The notes under the pieces are model-generated. The model was not told the origin of the DNA, ran no database searches, and was given only the letters and a program-made list of their open reading frames with translations. Made by a program: the position numbers and the translations under genes. This document shows positions 18,276 through 27,072 of a stretch of DNA of 42,011 bases, one piece after another. Each line of letters starts with the position of its first letter. Position 1 is the stretch's first letter. The stretch comes from Bacteroidota bacterium (GTDB taxonomy: Bacteria > Bacteroidota > Bacteroidia > Flavobacteriales > Flavobacteriaceae): positions 1 to 42,011 of the forward strand of contig JADFOK010000022.1 in NCBI GenBank assembly GCA_022562895.1, given 5' to 3'.

Positions 18276-19601
18276 GTGTTTTTGAAATTAAAAAGTCATA
18301 TCGAATCCCAATTTCCTTTTTTAGAGGGGAAAAAACTCCTTATTGCCTGCAGTGGAGGTATAGACAGTGTAGTACTCACTTATTTGTTAAAAACTTTAAA
18401 ATTTAATGTTTCACTAGCACATTGTAATTTTTCACTACGTGGAAAAGAAAGCGATGGCGACGAAGATTTTGTAATTGGATTGGCAGATAAATTTTCAATT
18501 CCTGTTATCAACAAAACTTTTGATACAAAAGAATATTCTAAAAAGCACAAAATTTCAATTCAGATGGCAGCGCGCGATTTACGCTATAATTGGTTTGATG
18601 AACTTTGTGATAAACATGGATTTGATTTTGTGTTAACTGCACACCACCTGGATGATGACCTGGAAACATTTTTCATCAACCTTTCTCGGGGTACAGGATT
18701 AAGGGGATTCATTGGCATTCCAAAAATGAAAGATAAGATTGTACGTCCGTTATTGAATTTTTCGAGAGATGAAATTTTACTATATGCCAAAGAAAATAAT
18801 ATTGCCTGGCGAGAAGACAGCAGTAATATTAAAACAGATTATTTACGAAATCAGCTACGAATAGAAGTAATTCCAAAATTTAAAGATGTAAATAAAAGGG
18901 TTTTGCAAAATTTTCAGGGTACACAAGAACATCTAAGGGCAAGTCAATTGCTGGTAAACGATTATATGGTTTTAATAAACAATTTGATTGTTTCCCCGAA
19001 TAAAGAAGGATATCAAATCGATATTAAAAAGTTAAATGAATTGCCCAATAAGAAAGCTTTGCTTTACGAACTATTAATTCCATACGGATTTACTGCCTGG
19101 GACGATATTTTGGCCCTTCTAAAAGCTCAAACCGGAAAGCAGGTTTTTTCAAAAACACATAGGCTTCTCAAGGATAGAAATTTTTTATTATTAACTGAAA
19201 TAGTCCCTGTATCTGATGAGACGCTAAAGGAAAATGAAACAGAATATCTTTCCGAAGATAAAAAAGAGATTACCTCACCTATAAAACTAAAAATTGAACT
19301 TGTAGATTATATAGGTGAAACTAAAAAAAATATGATATATGTGGATAAAAAACATCTGACATATCCTTTAGAACTTAGAAGATGTAATGAAGGAGATATT
19401 TTTTATCCCTTTGGCATGAATGGGAAAAAGAAATTGAGCAAGTTTTTTAAAGATGAAAAGTTATCTTTGCTGGCTAAAGAAAAAGTATGGGTATTATGTA
19501 GTAATGATAAGATTGTATGGGTTATTGGATTACGCTCAGACGACAGATTTAAAGTTACAAGCAATACTCGGGATATATTAAAAATAACAACTAAACCATA
19601 A
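18276..19601 (+). CDS. tilS: tRNA(Ile)-lysidine synthetase
   Basis: About 441 residues. TilS attaches lysine to C34 of the AUA-decoding tRNA-Ile, an essential modification. The N-terminal PP-loop ATPase motif is ACSGGIDS, followed by AHCNFSLRG and LTAHHLDDDLETF, and the C-terminal tRNA-recognition domain includes RRCNEGDIFYPFG. There is no upstream ATG. Candidate starts are GTG 18255, GTG 18276 and TTG 18282. 18276 is chosen because it gives an N-terminus (VFLKLKSHIE before FPFL) of the length usual in flavobacterial TilS, but the choice is uncertain. Confidence 0.92.
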   Translation: MFLKLKSHIESQFPFLEGKKLLIACSGGIDSVVLTYLLKTLKFNVSLAHCNFSLRGKESDGDEDFVIGLADKFSIPVINKTFDTKEYSKKHKISIQMAARDLRYNWFDELCDKHGFDFVLTAHHLDDDLETFFINLSRGTGLRGFIGIPKMKDKIVRPLLNFSRDEILLYAKENNIAWREDSSNIKTDYLRNQLRIEVIPKFKDVNKRVLQNFQGTQEHLRASQLLVNDYMVLINNLIVSPNKEGYQIDIKKLNELPNKKALLYELLIPYGFTAWDDILALLKAQTGKQVFSKTHRLLKDRNFLLLTEIVPVSDETLKENETEYLSEDKKEITSPIKLKIELVDYIGETKKNMIYVDKKHLTYPLELRRCNEGDIFYPFGMNGKKKLSKFFKDEKLSLLAKEKVWVLCSNDKIVWVIGLRSDDRFKVTSNTRDILKITTKP

Positions 19602-19607
19602 TCTAAA

Positions 19608-21596
19608 ATGAAAAAATTGGTATTGATCTTCATATCTGTATTTTGGTTTTATTCTTCATTGAAAGCTCAGGAATTTTTAGATCCTGTAGACTGGGAAGTA
19701 AAAGTGGTATTGGAAAAAGATGAAATTTATAATATTTTAATCAATGCTTATATTGACGATGGCTGGCATCTTTACAGTCAAGTGGAAGCAGATGTTGATT
19801 TGGGACCCCTTCCTACAGAATTTAGTTTCAATGACACACCAGATACCTATCAATTAATTGGTGATACACAAGAACCTAATGTAAACCCCATTTGGGACCC
19901 TGTTTTTGAGGCCAACATCGTTTTTTTTGAAGACGATCCTCTATTTATTCAATCTATAAAAGTTTTAAATACAGATAATTTAATCATTAGAGTAGAGATT
20001 TTTTATTCGGTTTGTGATGACGAAAAATGTCTCCCACCCGAAACTAAGATGTTTGAATTTAACCTTGATAAAGGAACTTCTAAAACTACTACAACAGATA
20101 TATCAGTGGATGATATTAATAAAACTAAAGCCCTAACTGTTGATATTAAAGGGAAAGAAAAGTATTTATCGGAAGAGGAAAAATCCGAGAAAGGATATTT
20201 ATCTATATTTCTTTTAGGTTTTTTAGGCGGGCTTATTGCATTATTAACACCCTGTGTATTCCCTATGATACCGCTTACAGTATCTTTTTTCACTAAAAGT
20301 GCGAAGAACCGAAGATCAGGTCTTGGTAATGCTATCTTATATGCTTTCTTTATTTTCATTATTTATTTGTTGTTGAGCTTACCATTTCATTTGTTAGATT
20401 CGGTCGATCCTGAAATACTCAATAACATTTCAACCAACGTATTTTTAAACGTTATTTTCTTTATCATTTTCATTGTTTTTGCATTTTCGTTCTTTGGTTA
20501 TTATGAAATTACTTTACCCAGTTCCTGGAGTTCAAAAATGGATAATAAAGCAGCGAGTATTGGAGGTGGGGTAGGTATTTTTTTTATGGCTTTAACCCTT
20601 GCCATAGTGTCTTTTTCCTGCACAGGACCTATTTTGGGTTCTTTGTTGGGAAGTTCATTGACAAGTGATAGTGGTGCTATGCAATTAAGTTTTGGAATGG
20701 GGGGTTTTGGTTTGGCTTTAGCATTACCATTTGGCTTATTTGCATTATTTCCAAATTGGTTAAGCTCAATGCCCAAAAGTGGTGGTTGGTTGAATACCGT
20801 AAAAGTGGTTTTAGGTTTTATTGAATTAGGCCTTGCATTCAAATTTTTATCGAATGCTGATTTAGTTGAACATTGGGGAATTTTGAAAAGAGAAGTTTTT
20901 ATAGCCATTTGGGCAATTTGTTCTTTAGGAATGGCATTGTATTTATTTGGTTTTATACGATTTCCACATGATGGTCCCAAAACTAAAAAGCCCGTGGGGA
21001 ATATTATTGTGGGAATAGTTAGTATTACATTCTTTTTATATCTAATTCCAGGATTGACTAATACAAAATATGCCAATTTAAAATTATTAAGTGGTTTCCC
21101 TCCACCATTATTCTATAGTCTCTACGATACAGGTACTAGTGCTCCTTTGGGTTTAACAGCCTATAAGGATTTTGAAGAGGGTGTGGCTGCTGCTAAATCG
21201 TCTGGCAAACCTATTATGCTTGATTTTACAGGATGGGCTTGTGTAAACTGCAGGAAAATGGAAGAACAGGTTTGGAGTCGAGAGGATATTTTTAAGATCA
21301 TTAATGAGGAATATATATTAATATCATTATATGTGGATGATCGTAAAGAACTTCCTGAAGAGGATAAATTCAATTACTTAAAACCATCAGGTTGCGTAAA
21401 AAAAATTAAAACAATAGGTGACAAATGGGCAACGTTTCAAACGGTTAATTTTAAAAATAACTCACAACCTTTTTATGTTTTACTCGATGAAAATTTCAAT
21501 TTGTTAAATAAACCAACAGCCTATACACCTAATAGTGACGAATATTTTAATTGGTTAAAAGAGGGGATCAAAAACTTCAAAAAACCTAAGAGTTAA
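19608..21596 (+). CDS. dsbD: DsbD-type thiol:disulfide interchange protein
   Basis: A 662-residue electron conduit from cytoplasmic thioredoxin to the periplasm. After a signal peptide (about 20 residues), the N-terminal alpha domain carries a Cys pair in SVCDDEKCLPP. The central membrane domain of eight or nine segments has the conserved cysteines in LTPCVFPMIPL and SFSCTGPILG. The C-terminal thioredoxin-like domain has the CVNC motif in TGWACVNCRKM. All three redox modules are intact. It starts 6 nt after tilS, so it may be co-transcribed with it. It converges on the metal operon, with about 110 nt between. Confidence 0.93.
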   Translation: MKKLVLIFISVFWFYSSLKAQEFLDPVDWEVKVVLEKDEIYNILINAYIDDGWHLYSQVEADVDLGPLPTEFSFNDTPDTYQLIGDTQEPNVNPIWDPVFEANIVFFEDDPLFIQSIKVLNTDNLIIRVEIFYSVCDDEKCLPPETKMFEFNLDKGTSKTTTTDISVDDINKTKALTVDIKGKEKYLSEEEKSEKGYLSIFLLGFLGGLIALLTPCVFPMIPLTVSFFTKSAKNRRSGLGNAILYAFFIFIIYLLLSLPFHLLDSVDPEILNNISTNVFLNVIFFIIFIVFAFSFFGYYEITLPSSWSSKMDNKAASIGGGVGIFFMALTLAIVSFSCTGPILGSLLGSSLTSDSGAMQLSFGMGGFGLALALPFGLFALFPNWLSSMPKSGGWLNTVKVVLGFIELGLAFKFLSNADLVEHWGILKREVFIAIWAICSLGMALYLFGFIRFPHDGPKTKKPVGNIIVGIVSITFFLYLIPGLTNTKYANLKLLSGFPPPLFYSLYDTGTSAPLGLTAYKDFEEGVAAAKSSGKPIMLDFTGWACVNCRKMEEQVWSREDIFKIINEEYILISLYVDDRKELPEEDKFNYLKPSGCVKKIKTIGDKWATFQTVNFKNNSQPFYVLLDENFNLLNKPTAYTPNSDEYFNWLKEGIKNFKKPKS

Positions 21597-21706
21597 TTCG
21601 GAATATTATTGTAGTGAAACTTTATTCAATGAATTGAAAAGAGATCTTTATTCTTCATAAAAATTTAGTCCAACTTAAAGGTGCCGATAAAATAATAAAT
21701 ATATTT

Positions 21707-21919
21707 TTATTGGTCAATACAACACTTGTTTTCTTGAATTGGAGGGCACTTTACAGTTCCATAGGAACAAAAAACACAACAATCACCTTTTTTGGGTTTT
21801 ATAATGGTCTTACAACTTTCACATTCATAAAAAAACTGACAAGCGTTTGTAGGCATGTCTTCTTCTTTATTGTGTCCACAATTTGGACAGCTTATAATTG
21901 ATTTTGTTTGTATTTTCAA
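21707..21919 (-). CDS. Small GDCCVxC-type cysteine-rich protein
   Basis: A 70-residue protein with eleven cysteines: paired knuckles CPNC (11-14) and CESC (33-36), the diagnostic GDCCVFC (45-51) and a C-terminal CC. This matches the family named for its GDCCVxC motif, which often travels with mercury or other metal-resistance genes and in some organisms contains selenocysteine. Here the key positions are plain Cys. No signal peptide is visible, so it is likely cytoplasmic. A role as a metal-binding or redox protein is inferred. It is the last gene of the operon, 6 nt after the HMA protein. Confidence 0.82.
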   Translation of the reverse strand: MKIQTKSIISCPNCGHNKEEDMPTNACQFFYECESCKTIIKPKKGDCCVFCSYGTVKCPPIQENKCCIDQ

Positions 21920-21925
21920 TTTTTG

Positions 21926-22279
21926 TTATTCTTTATTTAAAAATGGTATATCACTATATTCTATCTTTCCGGGTGTAAATCCTGCATCGATTATTATTTT
22001 TTCAAGGCCTTCTCTTGTGGGTTGTTGTTTAATTTGAGTTGTGATAAATGCCAGCCCCTTTTTTAATTCTATATGAACGGAGTCAACTCCTGAGATTGTT
22101 TTTAATTCTTTTTCCATACCAAATGCACAAAAAGGACAAGCCAATCCTTTTATTTCAACACTGATATAAACGAGCTCTTGTGAAGTATTTGTTTGTGCAT
22201 TTATAGTGTCACTCATAAAAAAAAGTATTATAAAAGCCAGGAAACTAACTATGCTTAATTTATAAGATGCATTCTTCAT
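21926..22279 (-). CDS. Periplasmic heavy-metal-associated (MerP-like) protein
   Basis: A 117-residue protein with an N-terminal signal sequence ending around INAQ (residues 26-29), then one HMA fold containing CPFC (48-51) in KGLACPFCAFGMEK. In HMA domains this CxxC binds soft metals such as Hg2+, Cu+ or Zn2+. MerP proteins hand mercury to MerT at the inner membrane. Here it is a second such domain in addition to the one fused to MerTP. It lies between the barrel protein (10-nt gap) and the GDCCVxC protein (6-nt gap). Metal specificity is not proven by sequence. Confidence 0.85.
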   Translation of the reverse strand: MKNASYKLSIVSFLAFIILFFMSDTINAQTNTSQELVYISVEIKGLACPFCAFGMEKELKTISGVDSVHIELKKGLAFITTQIKQQPTREGLEKIIIDAGFTPGKIEYSDIPFLNKE

Positions 22280-22289
22280 AATAATTGTT

Positions 22290-23063
22290 TTAGCTTATTA
22301 AAAACCGTGTTCCTAATAAAACCATAAATTTTGTTTTATTAGATGTAATTTTTTGTTGCAAAATTGGGATTTGAAAACTGGTTTCAAATAATATCCTTCT
22401 TGCCGGTATAAATTGCAATCCCGGAGAAATAAAAAGGGTATGTATTTCAGAATCAAATACATAATTACCATTAAATTCTAAAAATGTATTGAGTTGTTTC
22501 TTGTGATATACCGGTTCAACTAAGGGAATCCCTACTGAAAAATTATAGGTAAAGTTATCGGAGGCATTTTTGTTAGTAATGGTATATCCAAAATCGCCAT
22601 AAACTCCAATTTTAGTCGATATTTTACCTATTATTAATCCAATATATGTTTGATATAGTCCAGAACCAATAGCAGGTGTAGCGCTTGTTTTACCAGTCGG
22701 AAAAGTTTGCTTGGCAAAACCTAAAATTCTAAATGTCTTTGCAATTTCATCTTTTTTATAAAGCTGGTATTTTGCAAATAGGGTTATATCTCCAAATCCA
22801 CCTGTTGTTTTTGAATCTTCGGGTGTAATAAATTTGAATGGAAATATTCCCCCTACCTGAAACTTTGCACTAATATTGTAGGGTATTGCAATAGGTTGAA
22901 TGTATATAACAACATCTTCTTTCGAAATATATTTACCGAAAGTTCTGGCTCCACTGCCTTCCAATCCAAGCATATAAGGTGATTCTGTTGTAATGGGAGG
23001 TCCCTGAGCAAATAAAATTGTCATTGAAAGAAGAAATAAACAATTGAGGATCCATTTATTCAT
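22290..23063 (-). CDS. Outer-membrane beta-barrel protein of the metal operon
   Basis: A 257-residue protein with a signal peptide (about 20 residues, ending in FAQG) and a run of alternating amphipathic strands ending in FLIS. The pattern resembles the transporter/MetA-phenol-pathway-like barrels that carry GGFGDI and PTG segments (here GGFGDITLFAKY and TFPTGKTS). It is probably a small outer-membrane channel. It overlaps the merTP stop by 8 nt, which argues for a functional link to mercury or metal handling. Substrate and direction of transport are unknown. No enzymatic motif is seen. Confidence 0.75.
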   Translation of the reverse strand: MNKWILNCLFLLSMTILFAQGPPITTESPYMLGLEGSGARTFGKYISKEDVVIYIQPIAIPYNISAKFQVGGIFPFKFITPEDSKTTGGFGDITLFAKYQLYKKDEIAKTFRILGFAKQTFPTGKTSATPAIGSGLYQTYIGLIIGKISTKIGVYGDFGYTITNKNASDNFTYNFSVGIPLVEPVYHKKQLNTFLEFNGNYVFDSEIHTLFISPGLQFIPARRILFETSFQIPILQQKITSNKTKFMVLLGTRFLIS

Positions 23064-23691
23064 CTTTACTATTTATTACTTTGTATCCTGTTGAATTAAT
23101 TGCCTCTACAATTTCGGATCGGGTTGTTTTACTATTGTCAAAATCAATTTCGGTAGTACCAGTCTCATATGAGGTCTTAATCTTTAGAATTCCAGCCAAT
23201 TTATTTATTGAATAATTGATCGTCTCTACACAAGCGGTACATGTCATTCCTTCAATTTGTAAATTTATATTCTGAATATTTGCACTTTCGACAATTATAA
23301 TTTGTTTTTCATTTTTAGGATAAAAAACACTTGAATAATAAGGAAAAGTAATCATGAGTGCTGCAAATAGTGTTACTATTCCAAGAAACTTTTTTGATTG
23401 GGTAAATTTCGGTTTTTTACAGGATTCACAGGCGCAACCGGAATTACAATCGCAACCGGCTTCACAATTACAATCAATTTTCATTTTTGGTTTCAATTTT
23501 AGATACCAGGTAAATCCAATAACCAATATTGTAAAACCTATAAGGTAGGGTCTGTATGGTTCTATCCAGGAAAAGGCAGAAGCCATTCCACTTGTTCCTG
23601 CAATGAGAACCAAAACGGGTGTTATGCAACATAGTGAACATGCAATAGATGCGATAAGACTTGCTCCTATAAAAGAATTGTTTGTTTTCAT
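23056..23691 (-). CDS. merTP: Mercuric transport fusion protein MerTP
   Basis: A 211-residue fusion. The MerT part has membrane segment 1 with the Cys pair in CSLCCITP (Cys18, 21, 22), segment 2 (about 48-65), a cytoplasmic loop with seven cysteines (74, 76, 80, 82, 86, 88, 91), and segment 3 (about 102-122). A periplasmic MerP-like HMA domain follows with GMTCTACVE (CxxC 151-154). MerT takes Hg2+ from MerP-type domains and passes it inward, usually to MerA. The loop is richer in cysteine than the usual two. The start overlaps the arsR stop by 4 nt. Confidence 0.9.
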   Translation of the reverse strand: MKTNNSFIGASLIASIACSLCCITPVLVLIAGTSGMASAFSWIEPYRPYLIGFTILVIGFTWYLKLKPKMKIDCNCEAGCDCNSGCACESCKKPKFTQSKKFLGIVTLFAALMITFPYYSSVFYPKNEKQIIIVESANIQNINLQIEGMTCTACVETINYSINKLAGILKIKTSYETGTTEIDFDNSKTTRSEIVEAINSTGYKVINSKDE

Positions 23692-24062
23692 ATAGCTTCT
23701 AATATCTTTTTTTTAGCTAGAATGATAAAAAAGGGTTTTAATAATTCTATATACTCTGTTGTTATAGCGTAGTAGATGGTTTGTGCTTCTTTTTCTGAAT
23801 GAATGAGTTTGCGATCTTTCATTTTTCTCAAATGCTGAGAAATAGCAGAAACATTCATCCCCAAAATATCGCTGAGGTCACATACACAGAGCCGCTTTTC
23901 TTCATATAGTAGGAAAAGGATTCTCAACCTTACGTTATTTCCAACTAATTCAAGAGCGTTTGATAAGTAATTAGAGGTTTCGTTAATTTCCGAAATCCTT
24001 TCCTTACAACGATAAATTTGTTGAATATCTGCTTCTAATCTGATGCAAGAGATGTTTTTCAT
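23688..24062 (-). CDS. ArsR/SmtB-family metal-responsive repressor
   Basis: A 124-residue winged-helix repressor. The recognition region is NVSAISQHLRKM and the wing reads KEAQTIYYAI. The metal motif LCVCDL places Cys59 and Cys61 in the helix that senses As, Cd or Hg in ArsR relatives. Additional N-terminal Cys6 and Cys19 may complete a site, as in CadC-like proteins; this is inference. It heads the merTP operon (4-nt overlap) and is probably autoregulated through the inverted repeat at 24085-24110. It replaces the MerR regulator of proteobacterial mer operons. Confidence 0.9.
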   Translation of the reverse strand: MKNISCIRLEADIQQIYRCKERISEINETSNYLSNALELVGNNVRLRILFLLYEEKRLCVCDLSDILGMNVSAISQHLRKMKDRKLIHSEKEAQTIYYAITTEYIELLKPFFIILAKKKILEAI

Positions 24063-24084
24063 ACGCTAAATATACAAATTATTG

Positions 24085-24110
24085 CTTATTTAAGCAAATA
24101 CTTAAATAAG
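24085..24110 (-). promoter_or_regulatory. Candidate ArsR operator, perfect 10-bp inverted repeat
   Basis: CTTATTTAAG (24085-24094), a 6-nt spacer CAAATA, then CTTAAATAAG form a perfect inverted repeat 23 nt upstream of the arsR start. Size, AT-rich character and centre resemble the imperfect 12-2-12 operators of SmtB/ArsR proteins. An overlapping smaller palindrome, TTGCTTA-TT-TAAGCAA, is at 24083-24098. The location suggests repressor binding over the promoter. Confidence 0.7.
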
Positions 24111-24213
24111 ATTTGGTTTTTTAATTTATAAGCTTTTTTAGGCTTTCAACAATAATTGCTATAGTATTCTTGAGCTATTGGCAAAATAGTTTTTATAACG
24201 TAGTTTTACAGCA

Positions 24214-25200
24214 ATGAAATTTGATATCAAAAGAGTTGGAGTATTAACAAGTGGTGGTGACTCTCCCGGAATGAACGCAGCAATACGTGCTGTAGTAAGA
24301 TCCTGTTCATATCATAAGCTTAAGTGTGTTGGGATTTATCGAGGATTTGACGGACTTATTGAAAATGATTTTATTACCCTGAATGCACGCGCGGTTAAAA
24401 ATATTATCAACCGAGGAGGAACATTTTTAAAATCGTCTCGTTCCTCCGAATTCAGAACTAAAGAAGGTAGAAATAAAGCTATTATTAATTTACAAAAAGA
24501 AAAAATTGACGCACTTGTTGTGATTGGAGGTGATGGTACTTTTAGGGGAGCTTCAGTTCTTAGCAAAGAATACGATATTGTAATAATTGGCCTACCGGGA
24601 ACTATAGACAACGATATAAATGGTACCGATTATTCGATTGGTTATGACACAGCTTTAAATACAGTTGTTGAGGCTATTGATAAAATTAGAGATACTGCTC
24701 ATTCGCATAACCGATTGTTTTTGATTGAAGTAATGGGTAGAGATGCCGGAGATATAGCTTTAAATGCTGGGATTGGAGCTGGTGCAGAGGAAATCCTTAT
24801 TCCCGAACAGAAAATGGGGAAAGATCGTCTCGTAGAATCCCTTAAAAGAAGTAAAAAATCAGGAAAAACATCTAGTATCATTGTGGTTTCTGAAGGAGAT
24901 AAAATAGGAAAAAACATTTTTAAATTAGCAAAATACATAGAGGAGAATCTAGTGGAATATGAAGTGAGAGTGTCGGTATTGGGCTATATTCAACGTGGTG
25001 GATCTCCAAGCTGTTTTGATCGTGTTTTGGCAAGTAGATTGGGTGTTGGTGCTATTGATGCTTTATTGAAAGGAGAACGAAATGTGATGATAGGTTTGAA
25101 GCATAATAAAATTGTATCTGTTCCTTTTTCAAAAGCAGTTAAAGGAGATAACAATTTAGATTTGGAATTAATAAGAGTAGCAGACATTATGTCTATTTAA
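24214..25200 (+). CDS. pfkA: ATP-dependent 6-phosphofructokinase
   Basis: A 328-residue PfkA, which phosphorylates fructose 6-phosphate in glycolysis. The ATP loop TSGGDSPGMNAAIR is at the N-terminus. GGDGTFRGA gives the ATP/Mg site, with Gly after the GGD pair typical of ATP-dependent enzymes. PGTIDNDINGTDYSIGYDTA holds the catalytic Asp residues, and MGRDAGDIA binds the sugar phosphate. It leads the cluster pfkA-gap-kinase-pgi, with gaps of 12 and 3 nt and an overlap, strongly suggesting an operon. The start ATG matches the family's short N-terminus. No perfect TAnnTTTG box was found upstream. Confidence 0.96.
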   Translation: MKFDIKRVGVLTSGGDSPGMNAAIRAVVRSCSYHKLKCVGIYRGFDGLIENDFITLNARAVKNIINRGGTFLKSSRSSEFRTKEGRNKAIINLQKEKIDALVVIGGDGTFRGASVLSKEYDIVIIGLPGTIDNDINGTDYSIGYDTALNTVVEAIDKIRDTAHSHNRLFLIEVMGRDAGDIALNAGIGAGAEEILIPEQKMGKDRLVESLKRSKKSGKTSSIIVVSEGDKIGKNIFKLAKYIEENLVEYEVRVSVLGYIQRGGSPSCFDRVLASRLGVGAIDALLKGERNVMIGLKHNKIVSVPFSKAVKGDNNLDLELIRVADIMSI

Positions 25201-25212
25201 TAAAAATAATAC

Positions 25213-26208
25213 ATGATAAGAATTGGAATAAATGGCTTTGGTCGTATAGGTAGAATAGCCTTTAGAAATGCATCACAAAACAAAGATATTGAAGTAGTTG
25301 CCGTAAATGATTTGTTGGATGTAGATCATCTTGCCTATTTACTGAAATACGATTCTGTACATGGAAAATATCCGGGAACCATAAATGTAATAGAAGGCGA
25401 CCTAATTGTAGATGGCAAAAAAATTCGTGTTACTTCTGAAAAAAATCCAGAGAATTTAAAATGGAATGAAGTGGATGTGAAAATTATCATTGATTGTACC
25501 GGGATATTTAAAGAGATAGATTCTGCTTCAGCACATTTAAAAGCCGGAGCAAAAAAAGTGGTGATTTCTGCACCGTCAAAAACTGCTCCTATATTTGTAA
25601 TGGGAGTAAACCATACCGAAGTAAAGCCTGAAAACACTATTATTTCCTGTGCATCTTGTACAACTAATTGTTTAGCCCCTATGGTAAAAATTTTGCATGA
25701 TAATTTAGGATTAGTAGAAGGATTAATGACCACTGTTCATGCTACGACTGCTTCACAATTTACTGTAGACGGTTCCTCTAAAAAGAACTATAGATTAGGA
25801 AGAAGTGCCCTTAATAATATTATACCATCCACTACCGGAGCTGCTCTTGCGGTTACTAAAGTTATTCCTGAATTAAAAGGAAAACTAACAGGAATGGCAT
25901 TTAGAGTACCAACTGCAGATGTTTCGGTTGTTGATTTAACAGTTCGAATTCAAAAATCAACGAGTTTAAAGGAAATTAATATGCTTTTTAAAGAAGCTGC
26001 AAATGGTGCCTTTAAAGGAATTGTTAACTATGTTGAAGATGAAGTAGTTTCCCAGGATTTTATTTCGGAAACACATACTTGTAATTTTGATTCAAAAGCT
26101 GGAATAGCACTTAATGATAAATTCTTTAAGTTAGTGGCCTGGTATGACAATGAATATGGTTATTCAGCTAAATTAGTGGATTTAGCAGCCCATATTGCAA
26201 AAATTTAG
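25213..26208 (+). CDS. gapA: Glyceraldehyde-3-phosphate dehydrogenase
   Basis: A 331-residue phosphorylating GAPDH. The NAD-binding start is [13 protein letters not shown]. Catalytic Cys149 lies in [12 protein letters not shown], the phosphate-binding residues are in HATTASQ and the following [16 protein letters not shown], and WYDNEYGYS near the C-terminus is conserved. It lies 12 nt after pfkA and 3 nt before the kinase gene. Co-expression with pfkA and pgi suits a role in glycolysis; coenzyme preference (NAD versus NADP) is not settled here. Confidence 0.96.
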   Translation: MIRIGINGFGRIGRIAFRNASQNKDIEVVAVNDLLDVDHLAYLLKYDSVHGKYPGTINVIEGDLIVDGKKIRVTSEKNPENLKWNEVDVKIIIDCTGIFKEIDSASAHLKAGAKKVVISAPSKTAPIFVMGVNHTEVKPENTIISCASCTTNCLAPMVKILHDNLGLVEGLMTTVHATTASQFTVDGSSKKNYRLGRSALNNIIPSTTGAALAVTKVIPELKGKLTGMAFRVPTADVSVVDLTVRIQKSTSLKEINMLFKEAANGAFKGIVNYVEDEVVSQDFISETHTCNFDSKAGIALNDKFFKLVAWYDNEYGYSAKLVDLAAHIAKI

Positions 26209-26211
26209 AAA

Positions 26212-27072
26212 ATGATATTAATAACCGATGGCGGTTCAACAAAATGTGACTGGATACTTCTGGATGATACTGGAAATGTATCCTTTAGAACTACTACAGA
26301 GGGTCTAAATCCTTCGGTGTTTCCAAGGGAAGAAATTCTTTATAGAATACAATCCAACGAGGAACTACAGTCAGTTTTTAACACGGTAAAAACAGTAGAT
26401 TTTTACGGAGCGGGTTGTGGCACGATCTCACCACGAAAATTGCTTTCAGAGGTATTAAGTCTGTTGTTTGTAAACGCAAAAGTAACGGTACAAGAAGATA
26501 TAATGGCAGCGGTTTATTCTGTGACAACAGAACCGGCCATAGTTTGTATTTTAGGAACGGGTTCGAATAGTTGTTATTTTGACGGAGAAAGTATCAAAAC
26601 AAATGTTGATGCTTTAGGATATGTTCTAATGGATGAAGCCAGCGGGAATTATTTTGGAAAACAATTAATCAGGGATTATTTTTACAAAAAAATGCCTTCA
26701 GATTTATCTTCAAAATTTGAAAAACAATATAATTTATCTTCAGATGTTATAAAGATGAATTTGTATAAAATGCCAAATCCCAATACATACCTGGCTTCAT
26801 TTGCAAAATTTTTATTTAGCGATCAGGATGAAAATGATTATTTTTTTAAATTAAAAAACCGGGGAATTTCAAAATTTATCAATAACCATATTCTCAGTTA
26901 TCCTGAAGCAAAATTAGTTCCTATTCATTTTGTTGGTTCGATTGCGTATTTTTCGGAAGCAATTATTAGGGATTGTCTGGAGCAACATAAATTAGAGTTT
27001 GGAAAAATAATTAAAAGCCCCATTGATGGCTTAATAAAACATTACAAAACAAATAAATTGAAAACTCTATGA
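26212..27072 (+). CDS. BadF/BadG/BcrA/BcrD-type ATPase, N-acetylglucosamine-kinase-like
   Basis: A 286-residue ASKHA-fold protein. The phosphate-1 motif is ITDGGSTKCDW at the N-terminus, and the phosphate-2 motif ILGTGSNSCYFDG lies near residue 115. DEASGNYFG follows, and there is a C-terminal adenosine-binding glycine region (HFVGSIAYF). The fold is shared by N-acetylglucosamine kinases and BadF-type ATPases. Its position between gap and pgi (4-nt overlap with pgi) suggests a sugar or amino-sugar kinase feeding glycolysis, but the substrate is not known. Confidence 0.82.
   Translation: MILITDGGSTKCDWILLDDTGNVSFRTTTEGLNPSVFPREEILYRIQSNEELQSVFNTVKTVDFYGAGCGTISPRKLLSEVLSLLFVNAKVTVQEDIMAAVYSVTTEPAIVCILGTGSNSCYFDGESIKTNVDALGYVLMDEASGNYFGKQLIRDYFYKKMPSDLSSKFEKQYNLSSDVIKMNLYKMPNPNTYLASFAKFLFSDQDENDYFFKLKNRGISKFINNHILSYPEAKLVPIHFVGSIAYFSEAIIRDCLEQHKLEFGKIIKSPIDGLIKHYKTNKLKTL

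Noticed and set aside
21707..21919. Selenoprotein version of the GDCCVxC family
   Set aside because: All motif positions are encoded by ordinary Cys codons, and the frame contains no in-frame TGA.
21700..24120. Complete mercury-detoxification (mer) operon with reductase
   Set aside because: No MerA-like flavoprotein or MerB is encoded here. The lpd-like flavoprotein at 14880-16286 is dihydrolipoyl dehydrogenase, with no N-terminal HMA domain and no C-terminal Cys pair.
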